NCBI GenBank assembly: GCA_036320915.1
Contig: JAXBDG010000002.1
Span: forward strand, 1,674,001 to 1,738,000
DNA from: Linnemannia elongata
Taxonomy: Eukaryota; Mortierellomycota; Mortierellomycetes; Mortierellales; Mortierellaceae
Direction: 5' to 3'
DNA length: 64,000 nt
Part shown: in pieces, positions 46,701 through 60,249 of the stretch
Layout: every line of letters starts with the position of its first letter
How positions within the stretch are numbered: position 1 is the first letter of the stretch
The notes under the pieces: model-generated
What the model saw: only the letters and a program-made list of their open reading frames with translations
Databases searched by the model: none
What the model was told of the DNA's origin: nothing
Made by a program: the position numbers and the translations under genes

Positions 46701-49511
46701 GAACAGATCTTCTTGGTGTACTTTTTTGTCTTCAACTTGATGGAGTTTTCCAAGGAGCTGTCCCATCTTGTGAGTTGTGTCGAGGAGTTGGTGGAGGGTG
46801 ACGACGGGTTGCCCATGTGGATCGAGAGGAATCGACTGACCTGGTGGAGACGGATTTGGTTCTCACTCACAGGTTTCCCAAGGCGTCTGAGGCGGTCCGA
46901 TCTGCGCCAGCATGCCTTTGACGACTTTGATGGTGCGTTGATTGCAATTGTTTTTATGCTTGATATGTATGCTGCGACATGTTAATGAGGTCTGCCTTTG
47001 ACACTTAAAATTTGCTCCGCTTCTCGACAACTAGGCCCAGAGCCAGGACACCGTCCACCTGCGAGCCATTATAGCCATGCGCACAGCGTCAGCCAAAGCC
47101 ACACCCCAACTCACAGTAACAACGCCAGCAGCAGCCAAGGCACCCACGGCCGCCAACGAAAACAGCGACTGTTCCCTAAACCCAACTTGCACAACAAGAC
47201 CGACACCCTGCACACTCCTCGACCGTCAACATTCCTTCAGAAATGGTCTACACGCCTATGGAAGTTCCTGCACGTTTTCAGGTCCTTCCAGGTCAAGTAT
47301 GCAGCCAAGGCGGCGTTCAGCACCATGGTCTTACTTATCCCGGCATTTGTTGACTGGATGCGTCCCTACTTTGTCCAGTATCGAGGCGAGTGGGCGCTGA
47401 TCTCGATGCTGATTATCATGGTCCCGACTGTCGGCGGCACCAATATTGTGGGTATCTACCGGATTATGGGCACCATTGTTGGGTGTTATGCTGGAGTCGC
47501 GATCTACCTGCTCTTCCCAGCCAACGATATCTTGTTGCCAGTCTGCTGCTTCCTCTTTGCGGTGCCCAATTTTTACCTGGTCCTTTGTTCAGCCTACCCG
47601 AGGATTGGTCAAGTCACCTTGCTCGCCTTCAACTTGGTGTTGATCCAAACGTACAACCGACGGCATGGAGACGGCACCGTGCCGCCAGACGACGATGAGG
47701 ATGATGATGAAAAAATGAGGCAACATATAACTCCCTCCAAGATTCTTCAGGGGTTGGGATCTCTAATGGACGATACTAGCCCGAACGACCCCCACCATGT
47801 TGACTATGTCTGGACGATTGCCCTCCATCGAGCCGTGGCAGTCAGCTTGGGCGTTGTTATCGGTGTAGGAGTGACGAGCTACGTCTGGCCTTACGAGGCC
47901 CGTGTGGAGCTCCGTAAGGGTCTGTCCGATCTGCTGCTCAACATCAGCTGGCTTTACAATCGACTCGTCTCTGTATACTCGACAAACCTGGACAAAGTCG
48001 ACGTGATTCCACCCCAGAAACCCTACCGTGGTCCCCGGGAGCGTGTTCAGGAGATTCTGCGGAGGACGACTTTTCAGGAGCGGTTTCAAACTCCCGCGGA
48101 TGAACATGAGGAGCTGATGGAGGATCCAACAGAGTCAGACATGCACAGGATGAACAAGGAGTTTATGGCGATCGAGCTCTCATTGCAGCTGCAATTGCTC
48201 CAACTCTACGCCCTGCTGGAAGAAACGCCGAACGAGCCTCGTCTGAAGGGCAAGTTCCCTGTGCGAACGTACAAGAATATGTTGGGTAGTTGTCAGAACA
48301 TTTTGGACCGGTTTCTGTCGATGCGACTGGTCATCACCAAGGATGAGTGGATCGAGAGCGCACGCAGGGATTTCATTGTCCCCGTCAACAGAGAGCGCAG
48401 GGAGATGGTCGGAAACGTCCTCTTGTACTTTTATACCATTGCGTCCGCTCTGCGGCTCAAGACCCCTTTGCCACCTTACCTCCCGCCAGCCAACAATGCT
48501 CGTCTGAGGTTGATCCAAAAGATCCGTCAACTGCCTGTGGTCCAGAACAAGGTCGTCATGGCAGAGGATAGTGACGAGCGATATGTGTTCTATTATGCGT
48601 ATGCATTAGTCATGGACGATGTCATTCGGGAACTGGAGCGATTGGGTAGGTGGTCGCAGGATCTGTTTGGTGTTATCACACCCGCTGTTGAGTTTGAGGC
48701 TTGGTTCACAGATGATGGTGCGCCGCCTGCGTCGCCTTGGCAGGCTGCAGAGCTACCTTCTTCAGCCACGCGCGAGGCGCCCTTGTCGCCTCTTCACGAC
48801 ATTGATCAACCCTTCCAGTACCCAGACCGACAACAAGCTATATCTCCATCAGCAGCTGGCGTACAGGACCAACAGCAACGGTCCATCATCCAGCGACCTC
48901 TATCGAGTCCTGGAAAATACCGATACCGCTCCGACGAGGCCAGCATCCCCATGGACTCTGAGAACCAAACACCTTCGCAAGATCTCCAAAACCGCGATGG
49001 GCTCTTTGATTTCGACCCCCAGGACCCTTTCCGCGACATCTCCAGCAGCCCCTCTACCGGAGGACAACCACACGGCGGCTCGCCCTTCCAGCGAGGCGAC
49101 CGGCGGTTCAATAGTTCACATTCCTTGAACGATGCCTCGTCTACCACTCCTGGAGCACTGCAACAGCCACAACCATACCAAGACAAAGGCGTCAAACCCC
49201 ATCGTCAAGGAAGCCATGCTAGCCGTAGCAGTCAAGGATCTCGACCTCAACCGCAACGCAGTTATGGATCCACTACCCAATTACCCCGGAATTCTGTTGG
49301 TGCTCAACCACAGCAGCGGCCGGCCAGCTTTACGAGTGGTAGTGGGAGCGGGAATGGCACTCTGAAGAGCGCTATGAAAAAGTCTAACTCTGGATCTTTT
49401 AGTTCCTATAACCGCGCTGCTGCTTCGAATGCTACCACTATCACTACTACTACTGTTACTCCTACTACTACTATTATTACAGATCAAGAACCAGCTGCGC
49501 ACCAACAATAA
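43729..49511 (+). CDS. Large membrane protein, aromatic-acid-exporter / DUF2421 family
   Basis: Five exons: 43729-44360, 44542-45254, 45403-45580, 45680-46932 and 47035-49511, about 1,750 residues. Exon 2 ends at a GC donor (TAG|gcaagt); with the usual GT the frame would not continue. The first about 270 residues are disordered. A first membrane block follows (LAYFFACLLSFTPFFLPFIG, LCAITFGVLVSVASML, HIMILVTLTKEGA, LLGVAISTLVSIFVW), then a long cytosolic helical region. A second membrane block follows (FSTMVLLIPAFVDWM, ALISMLIIMVPTVGG, GTIVGCYAGVAIYLLFP, HRAVAVSLGVVIGVGVTSYVW). The C-terminal 250 residues are Ser/Gln/Pro-rich and disordered. The double-block layout fits fungal proteins related to brefeldin A sensitivity and aromatic acid exporters. 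Transport substrate unknown. Confidence 0.85.
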
Positions 49512-49516
49512 TTATG

Positions 49517-49522
49517 AATAAA
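49517..49522 (+). terminator. Putative poly(A) signal of the exporter gene
   Basis: AATAAA 6 nt after the stop codon, in an 80-bp gap to the convergent gene. Confidence 0.45.
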
Positions 49523-49591
49523 CCTGGCGCGCCATCCTTCTCTTCACTGCAACATGCCAATGATGGCATGTGTACCTTTTACTAGTGCTGT

Positions 49592-52102
49592 TCAATAGTA
49601 CTCCTTGATAGTAGATTTAAGCACCTCTTCCATCTTGTACAACTCCAACAGATCGGGTTCCTTGGACTCTGCACCATAATGTCCTCTGTAAAGAACGATC
49701 GCCGCCTGAACATGCTTCAAAGCCTCCTTATGTTGTTGACTAACAATCATACGTACAGAAAAACAACGTGTAAGGCTCTGAGGTTTGAAAAGAAAAAAAG
49801 GAACAATCAACAACATATCGTAGGAAAAATGCAGAGCCACTTACTTGTTAAACAACAACCCAGCAAGTTTTAGCGTTTCCTGTGCAACTTCAATAGAGTC
49901 ATGCGGGAAATTGACCATGACCGCCTTGAGCGCCTTTCGACACCATTGCGTCCCCTGGCCCAGATCGCCAGACTGTGTATAGACCATTGCCAGCTGATCG
50001 CAGGTGTGGCCGTAAATGATGTAGGTGTCGACAAAGAGCCGCGACTGAGAGACTTCCAGGGTCTTGAGGAGGGTCAGCCGCCTGGAGAGAGGGAGTGTTG
50101 GGTCGCTCGCGTCGCCCAGGAGTTGTGCAATTAATTGCATCATCTAATAATGGCACATAGAATCGTAAGTACATCGAAGGAGTTCTGGCTGTACCTACTG
50201 AAGAGCACGTGCAACAATCACTCAAATGTAGTAGAAACGCACCTTGTTGCGGGTGTTGTAGTCGACTTTTTCGCTGCAGGAGGGGCATTCTTCTTCATCG
50301 CCCAGCATAGGCCGACACGCGTAATTACCCTTTTGACACTTAAACACCCTCTTCCGCAACGTTTCTGCATATCTATCGCGTAATTAATGCCGCCAAGGAA
50401 AGGTAACTGTCAATCGTCCGAATCCACTAGACAGTAGTACAAAAAATCTTTCTGCACAATGCAACAACAAGAGAAATGAATGTTTAGCTTACCTGTCATT
50501 ACAAGCGGAGCAATTGCAGTCAAATAAGTACTTCTGGCGCAGGCATTCCTTTCGCTCCTCCGTCGGCATGCGTCCGCCTGTCGGACCATAAGAGATCTCG
50601 ACCTGTGTCGGGACGCTCCCGTAAGCTTTCAGACTTTTACTCGTCAGCACATTCAACACTCTTGGATCAACACCCTTATCACCGCCACCTGGAATAGGTT
50701 CCAAGCCATCTCTCAGAGACGTCTTTCCGTGCATCCCGAAAACCACCATCGCGTTCGGCGCACAGCTGTGGTTGAACATGGACGCCAACAGGTACACCCC
50801 AGATCCGACCGCGTACTCTTCCTGGTGGCAGATCCGCCCATCGCCGTCAGCGTCCTGGTATATTTTGGACTTTATCGCAAAGCTGTTGAACTTGACCAGG
50901 GCCTGGATTTGCGCCAACTCGCGCGCTGCGTTCTTGGAGAGCCCCATTAGTTCCTGGATGTAATGCGCCTTTATGAGGAGGGCCATCTGGGTCTTGGGCG
51001 GAAGTCTGTCAAAGTTGTGGTAGAGTTCCTGTATCGAGACCTGGGAACCGTCTTTGGAGTGGACGCGAGGCTTCCTGTTGGCTTCGTCGACTTTATTGAC
51101 GCTGTTGATGTTGTTATTATTGAGAGACAATCCTGCAGCTTTACTGGTGAGTGTGTCGATACTACTGGTGTTGGTTTCTGCAGCCTCGCCAGTGATCAGA
51201 CGAACGCCTTCCTGACCATTCCTCCAAAAGATCCTAAGTGCCAGCCGGGTGTCCTGCTCAAACTGGTCCAGCTCCTCCATGAACTTGCACTCGTATCCGT
51301 GCCACGTCCGCCATGCCAGCTCTAAACACTCCCGACTGCAGAACTTGGCAGGCCTAAGCTCAAGATCCTCGCCACTTCCTCCACTACCATCCGTCAGCCG
51401 CGGACAGCTCCGACACTCCAGCACCGTATCACCGTCATCCTCCACTGGTAAGTTGCGTAAGCACTCCTCGCAGAGTTTGCCGCGCCAGTCCTTGTCGACC
51501 ACGCTGGCGTATGGCAACTCGTCACTATCGAAAATATAGGTTCCTGAATCGATCGCGTTCCCGTCCTTAATAGTTTCGTTCTCCATGTTAAGCTCAATAG
51601 TGTGACCGTAAGCCATCGAGAACCCGACCTGGAACTGAGTGTCTAGTTTGGAGCGCTCGACAGAAGGAGCAATATTCCCTGTTCTGGTCGTTGTCGCGAT
51701 CCTTGAGGCAGCTTGTGCGGAGAGGGCACCAGTACCTTTAGTTCCTTGGTTTAGTTTGGGCAAGAGGTCGAGTCCTGAGGCTGGCGTCCATGTCCGACTT
51801 CTGGACTTGATGCATGGCCTGCTGTTGAAAGCTTTCTTGACGGCAGAGTAGCTGTGCGCTGGCATGGCCAGGAGCCGGGTGAGATCTGTGGGTTGGTAAC
51901 AGGCGGCGGCAGGGTTGCTGACGATCTCTTCGGATGTTTTGGACTTGTTGACGGCTTGACGGAGTCGTTCGCGGTATGTGGTTGTTTTGGGGTCTTGGTG
52001 GTGGTCATGACTGTGTCCTTGGTTGTGGTTGTGGAGTTGGTTGTGCATGTTATTGTTGTTGTGGGTATAAGTGTGTCCTGTCACTGGTGATTTGGTTGCC
52101 AT
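49592..52102 (-). CDS. SET and MYND domain protein (SMYD-type lysine methyltransferase)
   Basis: Four exons: 52102-50493, 50372-50243, 50143-49845 and 49739-49592, about 728 residues. I chose the start at 52102 (MATKSPVTG) because the longer frame begins with a hydrophobic stretch unlike the family. The N-terminus has a His/Asn-rich patch (HNHNQGHSHDHHQD). A MYND zinc finger follows (CEECLRNL, CRSC, FCSRECLELAWRTWHGYEC). The SET core has SMFNHSCAPNAMVVFG with the NHSC motif and ISYGPTGGRMP. The post-SET cysteines are FDCNCSAC plus later CPSC. The C-terminal exons are TPR-like helices. The usual N-terminal SET segment before MYND is hard to see, and the region is Ser/Thr/Lys-rich. SMYD enzymes methylate histones and cytosolic proteins; the substrate is unknown. 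Confidence 0.85.
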
Positions 52103-52484
52103 GATGGGCCTTGTCTTGGTTGAATGATTCAGGAAGAGCCGAAGTGTGAATGTGTTTGAAAGTAAAAGAAAGAAAAGGAGCACGCACCAACCAACCCGTT
52201 CTGTTTGTACGTCGCAATGTTACGGGGCGCGCGTTTCACCTCCTTATTTCTATCGCTCCCTTTTGTCCGTATGAAAGTCTTACCGCAGACGCCGCATAAC
52301 CATGTATTATTGACCGCTGTAATCAACCCCCCACTGGACCCAGATTTCTTACATCCTCCTTTATTTTGAGTAAAGTGCCAGAGCTGCATATGCACTCTTT
52401 TTGCCAGCGTAAGATATGCAGTAAGCAAATTTGTTATGGTGGACAAGATGCGCCCTTTGTAAGAAATCAAGTGTCACTCCCTTT
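52103..52484. promoter_or_regulatory. Upstream region of the SMYD gene and 3' flank of the hydratase
   Basis: A gap of 382 bp on the same strand. No recognisable element beyond AT/CT-rich tracts. Confidence 0.4.
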
Positions 52485-53865
52485 TCACAACTTTGCCGAG
52501 GCCTTCTTCCCCTTGTCTTTCTTCTTCTCATCGGTCGCCTCAAAGAACTTTGTGATCGCCTGCACAAACTCGCCGCTCGTCAACGTCTCAAGTCCCAACT
52601 CATATTCCTTCAACATCGCCTCACGGATCGGATTCGCCAGATGTGTGCTCAACCGATCATTTCGCATGCACACTTGAGGATGTTGTGCCAACAGGGCTGC
52701 CAGTGTTAGGGCTTGTTCGAGGGCGGGCGTTGAGGATACTGTCTCGTATGAAGGCGGGTAGCATGTTGCCAGCTGGATCTTGAGCGCCTCCTCGGCCTTG
52801 ACCGTGCGTCTAAAGTCATATTTTAAGAGACTCAAGCTATTAACACGCATACAGAACTCAAGCAGGAACAGGAACAGGAATTGATCAGGAGCAACGAAGA
52901 CCGAGACGAATATGCACCTAGGATCAATCATTAAAAAAGACATTACCCTGTGAGCAACAAGTCCATTGCAACGCCACGCCCAACAACCTGAGGAAGACGG
53001 ATAGTGCCCCCATCAATCAGGGGCACACCTCTCAGACGACAAAACACACCCAAGCTTGCAGTAGTGTCAACAATCCGCATGTCACACCACAACGCCAGCT
53101 CTAACCCTCCAGCAACAGCGAACCCAGAGATCGCTGCAATCACCGGCTTTGACAGGACCATACGACTCGGGCTAATGTTTTTTGTGGTTTGTAGTGTTAG
53201 AGAGAAATCTCAGTGTTGTTAATAAATATTGCCACTTTCATGGAAGAGGAACTGCGACAAACAAGAATGAGATATATTTACCCCATGGGCCCAATGGGAC
53301 CAGGGAGCGTGTCTTCCCACTCGGCTGACATGGGATTGGCTTCATCTTGGTTCAGGACAGCTGCAAGGTCTAATGGGGTTGATATTGGGAACCGTGATGA
53401 GTTATCTGGACACCTATAGGGGTACTTGTGAGTCTGAGATAAAAAAAATTGGGTCACTCACCGGCTCCTGCGCAAAAGTTGCCGCCTATTATTGTGAATG
53501 ACAGGGCGTCAATGAAGGTAAGCAAGCGCCGTAATAAATGTTGATTAATCCTTTGCAAGCGCACAGTTGACAGCGTAACCACTCACCAGCGCCGGTCAAG
53601 ATAGCAACAGCTGCCTAGAAATGAGAAAATAAGCAAGGTGTTTGTTAGAACGCTGTTACCATAGAAGCTTGCGACAGATGGGCCGCGACATATGAAACCT
53701 GTTACTTACGGTCGCATCGGCATCAAAGTCAAGGAAGGCTTGATAGAGAGCCCTAGCGGTGGGTCCGTTGACACAGTTGCGTTTGTGAGGTCTGTTGATG
53801 GTGACGATGGTGGTAGTACCACGCTTTTCTATCAGCACCAGCTTGGAGGGATCTTCCTTTGCCAT
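52485..53865 (-). CDS. Enoyl-CoA hydratase/isomerase family protein, likely peroxisomal
   Basis: Six exons: 53865-53710, 53614-53587, 53485-53462, 53369-53282, 53171-52947 and 52809-52485, 281 residues. Exons 2 and 3 are only 28 and 24 nt. The crotonase signature is present: TIVTINRPHKRNCVN at the start, GGNFCAGADL (oxyanion-hole segment), then KPVIAAISGFAVAGGLELAL. The catalytic-glutamate region reads RGVPLIDGGTIRLPQVVGR, where the second acid is not in the classical place. The protein ends ASAKL, and the final AKL fits a type-1 peroxisomal signal. Members hydrate 2-enoyl-CoA in beta-oxidation or catalyse related reactions, and the exact substrate is not readable. An apparent alternative exon at 52805-52930 is intron sequence by homology. 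Confidence 0.88.
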
Positions 53866-54074
53866 AGCTCTTTGAGTCGAGTGCGTGTGTCTGTGTTTGT
53901 GGTGAAGTGAAAAATAGAGGGAAAAGGAAGAAAGGTGGAAATCGAATCATCCGAACCGAGCGTGATTTTTTGAAAGTGAAGATCGTGTTTATTAATGGCT
54001 GCACTGCATTATTTCCTCATCGCCCAGCATTGACTTATCCCCGCTCTTCATTCACGCTCCTGCTCTTGTCTATC

Positions 54075-54848
54075 TCATGCTTGTTGCTTGCGCTCGCCTC
54101 CAAAGCGACGGATAAAGGCTTGGAAATGACGATCCCGGCTCAGGTTAAGGTAATAGCTAGACTCGCGCTCATCAATCTCCACCTCCAAATCCTCCACTCC
54201 AGGCAACAAATCCTCCTTGATCCTCAACACAATCTCCTCCTCCTCCAACCCGCTCTGGTTGTTCACTACGATCGACAACTTTTGCAAATGAGGCAGGGAG
54301 GTCGACAACCCTTCGAGGAGTGCCAGACTATCGAGGGGTTGAGCAAGAATGAACGACTCCAGTTCGCTCATGTGCTTCAGCAGACCGTTGAAGACTGCAA
54401 TGTCTGTCTTGGACTGGGGGGCGTCCGAGTTGTATCCGAGACAGAGGTTCTTGAGAGTCTTCACAAAGGGCGCCTTCTTGGTCACAAAGGCTCTGTCGAA
54501 TACATGATCCAGGTCCACGGGATTGTCGGCAGTAGTAGAGGAGGTCGCCAAAAGGATCTGGGCAAAACTCGATCCACCGGCCTTGTATTCCAGGGATTCG
54601 AGCTCTGAGCAACAAGGGAGCTCAAAGAACTCCTTGAGGGCCTCTTGCAGATCCTTGAACCCTTCGCTGAGGGTGAGGCGGGTCAGGTATGTGTTGTTGT
54701 TGGTGAGAAATTGTCCGATCTCCAGGATTTGGTCCTTGGTCATCGAGGGGTCCAGGGTGGCCGAGTCAGAGGCGAGGATGGACTGAACATCCAGAGCCAA
54801 GGAAGGGGCTGTGGAAGTTTGGTCGGGGATAGCGCTCAAAGTTGTCAT
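54075..54848 (-). CDS. LRR-like protein of unknown function
   Basis: A single exon of 257 residues. Several segments have the Leu/Asn rhythm of leucine-rich repeats (YLTRLTLSEGFKDLQEAL, LESLEYKAGG, FVKTLKNLCLGYNS, HLQKLSIVVNN, GVEDLEVEIDE), spaced by about 30-60 residues. No F-box or signal peptide is visible. It ends RRFGGERKQQA. Similar short leucine-repeat proteins occur in large numbers in Mortierellomycotina, sometimes next to F-box genes, but this is general knowledge, not shown here. Neighbour genes do not hint at its job. Confidence 0.65.
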   Translation of the reverse strand: MTTLSAIPDQTSTAPSLALDVQSILASDSATLDPSMTKDQILEIGQFLTNNNTYLTRLTLSEGFKDLQEALKEFFELPCCSELESLEYKAGGSSFAQILLATSSTTADNPVDLDHVFDRAFVTKKAPFVKTLKNLCLGYNSDAPQSKTDIAVFNGLLKHMSELESFILAQPLDSLALLEGLSTSLPHLQKLSIVVNNQSGLEEEEIVLRIKEDLLPGVEDLEVEIDERESSYYLNLSRDRHFQAFIRRFGGERKQQA

Positions 54849-55188
54849 TGTGTTGAAGTACTGGAGTGTTGTGGCAAGCTGTGAGGGTGGGTGTTGTTGA
54901 GTTGTTGCGTTGCCGGTTGGTAGTTGGTTGTTGACAGAAAAGTCATGATGGTCTTTTTATATGTCCATCGCTTACTGTGGGTGATGTGGAGAATGGAGTT
55001 CATGGGTTGAGTGATCATGTTGGAGCTAACAAAGAGAAGGGAGCTGATTCAGTGGTTCTGGAATGCAAAACGAAGGAGAGGGAAAAGAGAGGGATTGGAG
55101 CAACGGAGCCAAGATTTTATTCAAGGACAGCATCTGAATAATAGTTCTCCTTTTATGCTTCGTTGTCTCTCGTCTGCACAGAAAAGAC
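54849..55188. other. Spacer between the LRR-like gene and the TRP gene
   Basis: A 340-bp gap holding the minus-strand promoter of the LRR-like gene and the 3' end of the TRP gene. No element recognised. Confidence 0.45.
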
Positions 55189-58100
55189 CTAAGAAGGGCG
55201 ACGTGCACGGCCGGGCTGAGTCTCGTCTGCCCTAAGCAGGGCCGCGATCTGAGCAGGCAGGGTGGTAAATTGCTCCTGCAGCTCGCTCACCTGCCCCCGT
55301 AGCAACGCATTCTCGTCCCTCAGAAACCGCAGCTCCTCCTTGAGCCCGCATTTCAACTCTGACCTTAATTCGTCAATTGCTAGTTTCTGCTCAAAGTGCA
55401 ACTGCATGCTGGTATTGTCATCATCCCCTCCTCCTCCTTTCGAAGCCCCATCTGGTCGAGCGACTGTCGGTGCAGAATCCTCGATTAATTGCTTGGTCTC
55501 CCTGTCGTAGTTCCGGACCTGCTGTGGCGTCGCGGAGTAAAAGACTGTCGATGGGAAACAGCTTTGTGTTTCTCGGAAAGCTAATTGATGGATGGTTCAA
55601 TTGTTGCACCTTTCAGTGCGTGCGTGCATCTCTAATTGAATTCGAGTGACGAGAATTGACGAAGGAGAACGCATAGAACGAAACACCGCATGCAATGTTA
55701 CCTGGATTGATATAGGTCATGTTTTCGGCACTTTCGACATAACGCATCCGGTTTTCCAACCATGTTAGGCGCCATGTCTGGTCGCCGTCATTGAATGCCA
55801 AATTGATCAGCGCTGCAAAGTGGAGAAAAGGGTGTAATGAAATAGGGTTAGAATTAACACGGGTAAACGATTGGCAACTAAAGCAAAGGAAAGGAACATG
55901 CAAGAAGCGATGTACCAATGAGCACGTTCAACATGAGGATGGCCGTGAAGAAGAAGAACACGACCAACATGAAGTGAAACGCGAAGCCGCCGGATTTAAA
56001 GTCGTTGTCGAATGGATCATATCGACCACCCTATGATAAGATAGGGAGATAGAAAAGGAGGAAATGTCACAGACATCAATTAGCAACCACCAAATACATA
56101 CAAGTCGAGAATTGTCGATTCACCATCTTCCCGGCGCCTTTGCTCGTACCATGACAAAGTACACGGCTGATATGGCCTCCAAAAAGTTTGTCGGAAAATC
56201 CTCGGAGAGATTGGAGCATGAGCTGTTGACACATCCGCGAAGAAGGTGAAGCATCGCAATTGTGAAACCGAGGAGACCTGCAGCAAAGATAAAGAAGAAT
56301 ACGCGGATCGTCTTGATGACTTGGATGATGATCGTGACGAAATGACAGACACTCTTGGCAACCCGCAACTCGAACAGCTATTTCAAGGAAGAGATGGGGA
56401 GTAGATTGAAGGTTGCATTAATGAGTAATGGTCATATTCCGCGCTTCTCATCAAAAGTCGCCAAGACGATCATGGAATACGTTCATACCATATGCAAAAA
56501 AATGAAGAGAACTGAGTAGCTTAAGAAGCCCAGATTGGTGTCACCAGATACGTGGCCACTAATAATCAAGAGTTGGTAAATGCTTCCCAACATGGGAGTG
56601 AGGAATGCCAGTAGGTCTGCATAATTGTATCTCCTGAACGTCGGACTAGTTTATGATAAAATAAGAAAGTGGGTAGGGAAAAGAAAAAGAAAAAGAAACA
56701 TGTCAGTAGGTGAAGAAAGACGAACTGTAAGGCACGCAAAGCAATGCTGTTCTTACCTGAAATAGCGCTTGGGATTATTGAAGTATTGGATCACTTCAAG
56801 GAACAAGAACAGAGCCGAGGCGATGATCACGGTGATAAAGAGTCCGCGTAAGGTTTCTGTATGGTCTCCGTAGACTTGCTTAAAGACAGCGACGAGGACT
56901 AGGACATAGTAGCAGCACTGGCCCAGAAACCGCACCAGCCAATATCGGTAGCCAATCGTGTTCCTGGATGTGAGACAAATAAAGTTAGGTTTTTCAGGAA
57001 CGAACAACCAGAATGATGTGTATTTGCAAACAAAACATCAAGACGAAAAAAAAATCAAGAGACCAGCAGCAGTGTGAAGTTACCATTTGTAATCGACAAG
57101 TGCCGCGATGGCCGGGTTGTCCAGCTCCTTGAGATCGAACGGGTGGCACTCAACAGACAAGTTGCCAGTGACGCCAAACTTCTGAGCAATCATATGGAAC
57201 AAAAATATGGGCCAAGAATAGTGATTCTGGCCCTGGATCGGTTTTGCAAGAAAAAGTACACTCTTGTCTGCTCCTTGCCTCAGCTTCCATAGAAGATCAT
57301 AATTCGCTGCATAGAGCTCGCGCGTAAAGTTGGCGCTCGATGGATCTTCAGTCGGCAATGTAGACAGCTGCAGGATCGGATCTGGAGTGTAAAACAACTT
57401 GGTCCTCTCTCGAGTCCAGAACTTCCAGCACTCTATGGGCGGGTACGAGATGATATGGTGTTCGATCACATAGGAGCGATGACTGACAGGTACATAGGCA
57501 AAACCTCGCAGAGTCTTGAGTGCAAGCTCTGAGTGGGGACCCTTGCGTTCAACCAAGGTGGCAAGGGAGCGTGAGACAGGCGCGAGAAAACTGGGGTCCC
57601 TATTGACTTTGGCCGTGTCAATGCAGTAGTCGATAATGATTTCCGCAAGCGCAATGGCCTGTGGATTCTTTTTGGACAGGTCGAGGAAAATCATGAGAGG
57701 ATTCAAAGTTTTTTCAAGATCAGGTCGTGGGATCCTACGCGTTGAAGGGGAATAAAGCAGTGCCTTCAAAAAGGAGCAGTACAAGGCATGGGCATCTGAA
57801 GACCAAGCGCTGTAAATATGGCCAAGGACACTTGTCAAGGTGTCCTGTTGGTCCGGATAAGTGTTAATATGCCGCCCGAGGTACTGAAAAATGTGACTTC
57901 GATAAGCTTCATTCGCATCGGCAAACTGTAGGACGAGAGCAGCCATGCCACCCATGAAACGTTCGCTGTTGTCCAAGGTGAATGGGTGCTCGATGTCCAA
58001 GTATACGTTCCTTTCGCTCGTCTTGGGGTGAGGGCCATGCGAAAATATCCTTTGTTCACGACAGACTCGCCAAACTTGATCTGCTCCAAGATTGTGCACA

Positions 58101-60206
58101 AGAATAAGTTGGTGGTTTCCAGAGATGGTTCTCGGTAGCTTCCAGATCATGAGCAAGGACGAGCGCTGCACGACAAGGCAAGAGTGAGACGGAAGGAAGG
58201 CAGCGATATCGTAGTTACCCGGCACCTGGAAAATCAACTTTTCGTCGGAGGGGCTGCCGTTTCTTGAAGCCGTAATAGCCACCGATGCAGGAGACGATGC
58301 CGATGCGGGTAATTTCTGAGCCTTGAAATGTAGACCAGACGACGGCACGAGCAGGGCGGTAGGCAGGATAGTCAGAGTGGACCATTTAGTTGTGCAGTGG
58401 TTATCACACCTTGTCCTCTGTAATGAGGCAGGGGTCGAGACAATCCTGTCGTTTAGATGAATTAGGCCCAGCGTGTAGTGATGCAAGCATACCAGACGCT
58501 CACTGTCCACCGAAGAATGATGAGAAAAAACTTTGGGCGGCAAAAAGTATCGATCCTCAACAACCAAGGTGGTGGTATCGATGATGAATCCCAAGTGCTG
58601 TGGGCCAAGGTTCGGATCCTTGTAGTTCGTCTCGACCATGATCCGTTTGTCGCCCTCGATGAAGGAAACGCTGGATACAATGTGTTTTCTGGTCAATTCT
58701 TCCAGATAGCAAGCTCCAATCATAGTCCCGGTAGTGGTCGAATGAAGGCTGATATGCTGTCGACGTACAAATGCCATGAGCAGCCCATCGAATGACAGAG
58801 CAAAGGTGTTGGCTGTTTGGCGATCCATAAACGACACTACGGCTCCTTGCTCGATGTTCCAAACAGCAATATGTTGTTTGCTCCGACTGGTGAGCGCCAG
58901 GTGCCTTCCTCGGAGGTGCTTGGATAGAGCCGTGCCGAGGTCATAGTATCCTAATGAAAACTCTTCGTCGAGCGGAATGCGGCGGATATGGGACCACTGC
59001 TCGAAAGGATTGTACAAGTTGAGAGCCTTGCCGTCGCATGCTATAAAGAGTTCTTTGTCCAACTCCGCGCCAGGGTTCGAAGTAAAGTGAAATCTTCCGT
59101 TGCCGATGTATGCTTTCAAGTCTGGACGGCTGTCGACATTTTCCAAGGTGCAGCGTGACATTGGCTGAGAGTGCTGGTTAATGTTGATGTTCGCCCGGTG
59201 AGTAAACACTCTGAACATGCTTGAGATGTCTTGCTTTGTATGGCGCGCGACTCGTACGGGGCCGATGTCTAAGAGTGCAATCATGGAGGCATTCCACGAC
59301 ACGGCGACATCTAGCAACCCGTTGCTCGACGTGCCTATTATTTTTTTGGTGCAAGAGATATTGCCGTTCGTACTGCTATGATTACGGACATCCCATACCT
59401 CCATCACGAGCGATCCTGCTTGAGTTTGTTGTGTTGCCCGTGGTGCCCGTGGTCCTAGGGTGGTCGGCGCAGCCATTGTTGCCAGAGTTACGACATGGAA
59501 CCCATCTCCAGACACTGCAATATGAGTGAATGACTTTGATGGACGCCTCGTTTTATCGCAATCTGACTTGTCATCGCCATAGAGATTGAATGACCTAATG
59601 TATGGTTGGTGTCTTGCTGTACTAGCATCTGAAAGCAAGAAGGTTAAAATGCTTAATGAGCTTTTGCAGTTGGCGCCGTTTTTTCCATGTCCACGCAGAG
59701 TACAAACAGTAATCGTTTTTATACCTGAGATGTCATCTCCAAAGACGTTCCGGCAAGTCTCCATATAATACATCACAATCGAGCCAGAGTCGACTTTAGC
59801 GTCTGGAAGTGTCCTGATGTCCATGACAAATTTGATATCGCCTTTGCTCTCTTCCTTGCTACTTTTGAGAACTTGTTGGTGGAGTTTCAACCTGATGACT
59901 CCATTGACTTTTGGAATTCTTGGGTTCGTTTTCATGTTTCTCAGGTCGTTGCTAGTGATGATCTATCAAAAAGGCAAGAATGTATGAAGCATCAGTATAT
60001 GTATGATATTTCAAATGATCCACGATCCCCTTTCAATAAGCGTTGGCGCTCCAAGTACCTCTGTAGGTTCCGAGTGCGATTGCTTGACAACAGTAATTGA
60101 TATGGATTCGACAGTCTCCAACACCAGCCCCTTGATGGAGAACCCTAGAGTAATGTCATAGAGACCCTCACTCATATCTCTGTCGAGCAAATTCCACTAT
60201 GAATGC

Positions 60207-60249
<43 letters not shown>

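Noticed and set aside
52810..52943. Extension of the hydratase last exon to 52943
   Set aside because: The frame is open, but homologues join the GR of the preceding exon to TVKAEEALK at 52809, and a good acceptor is there.
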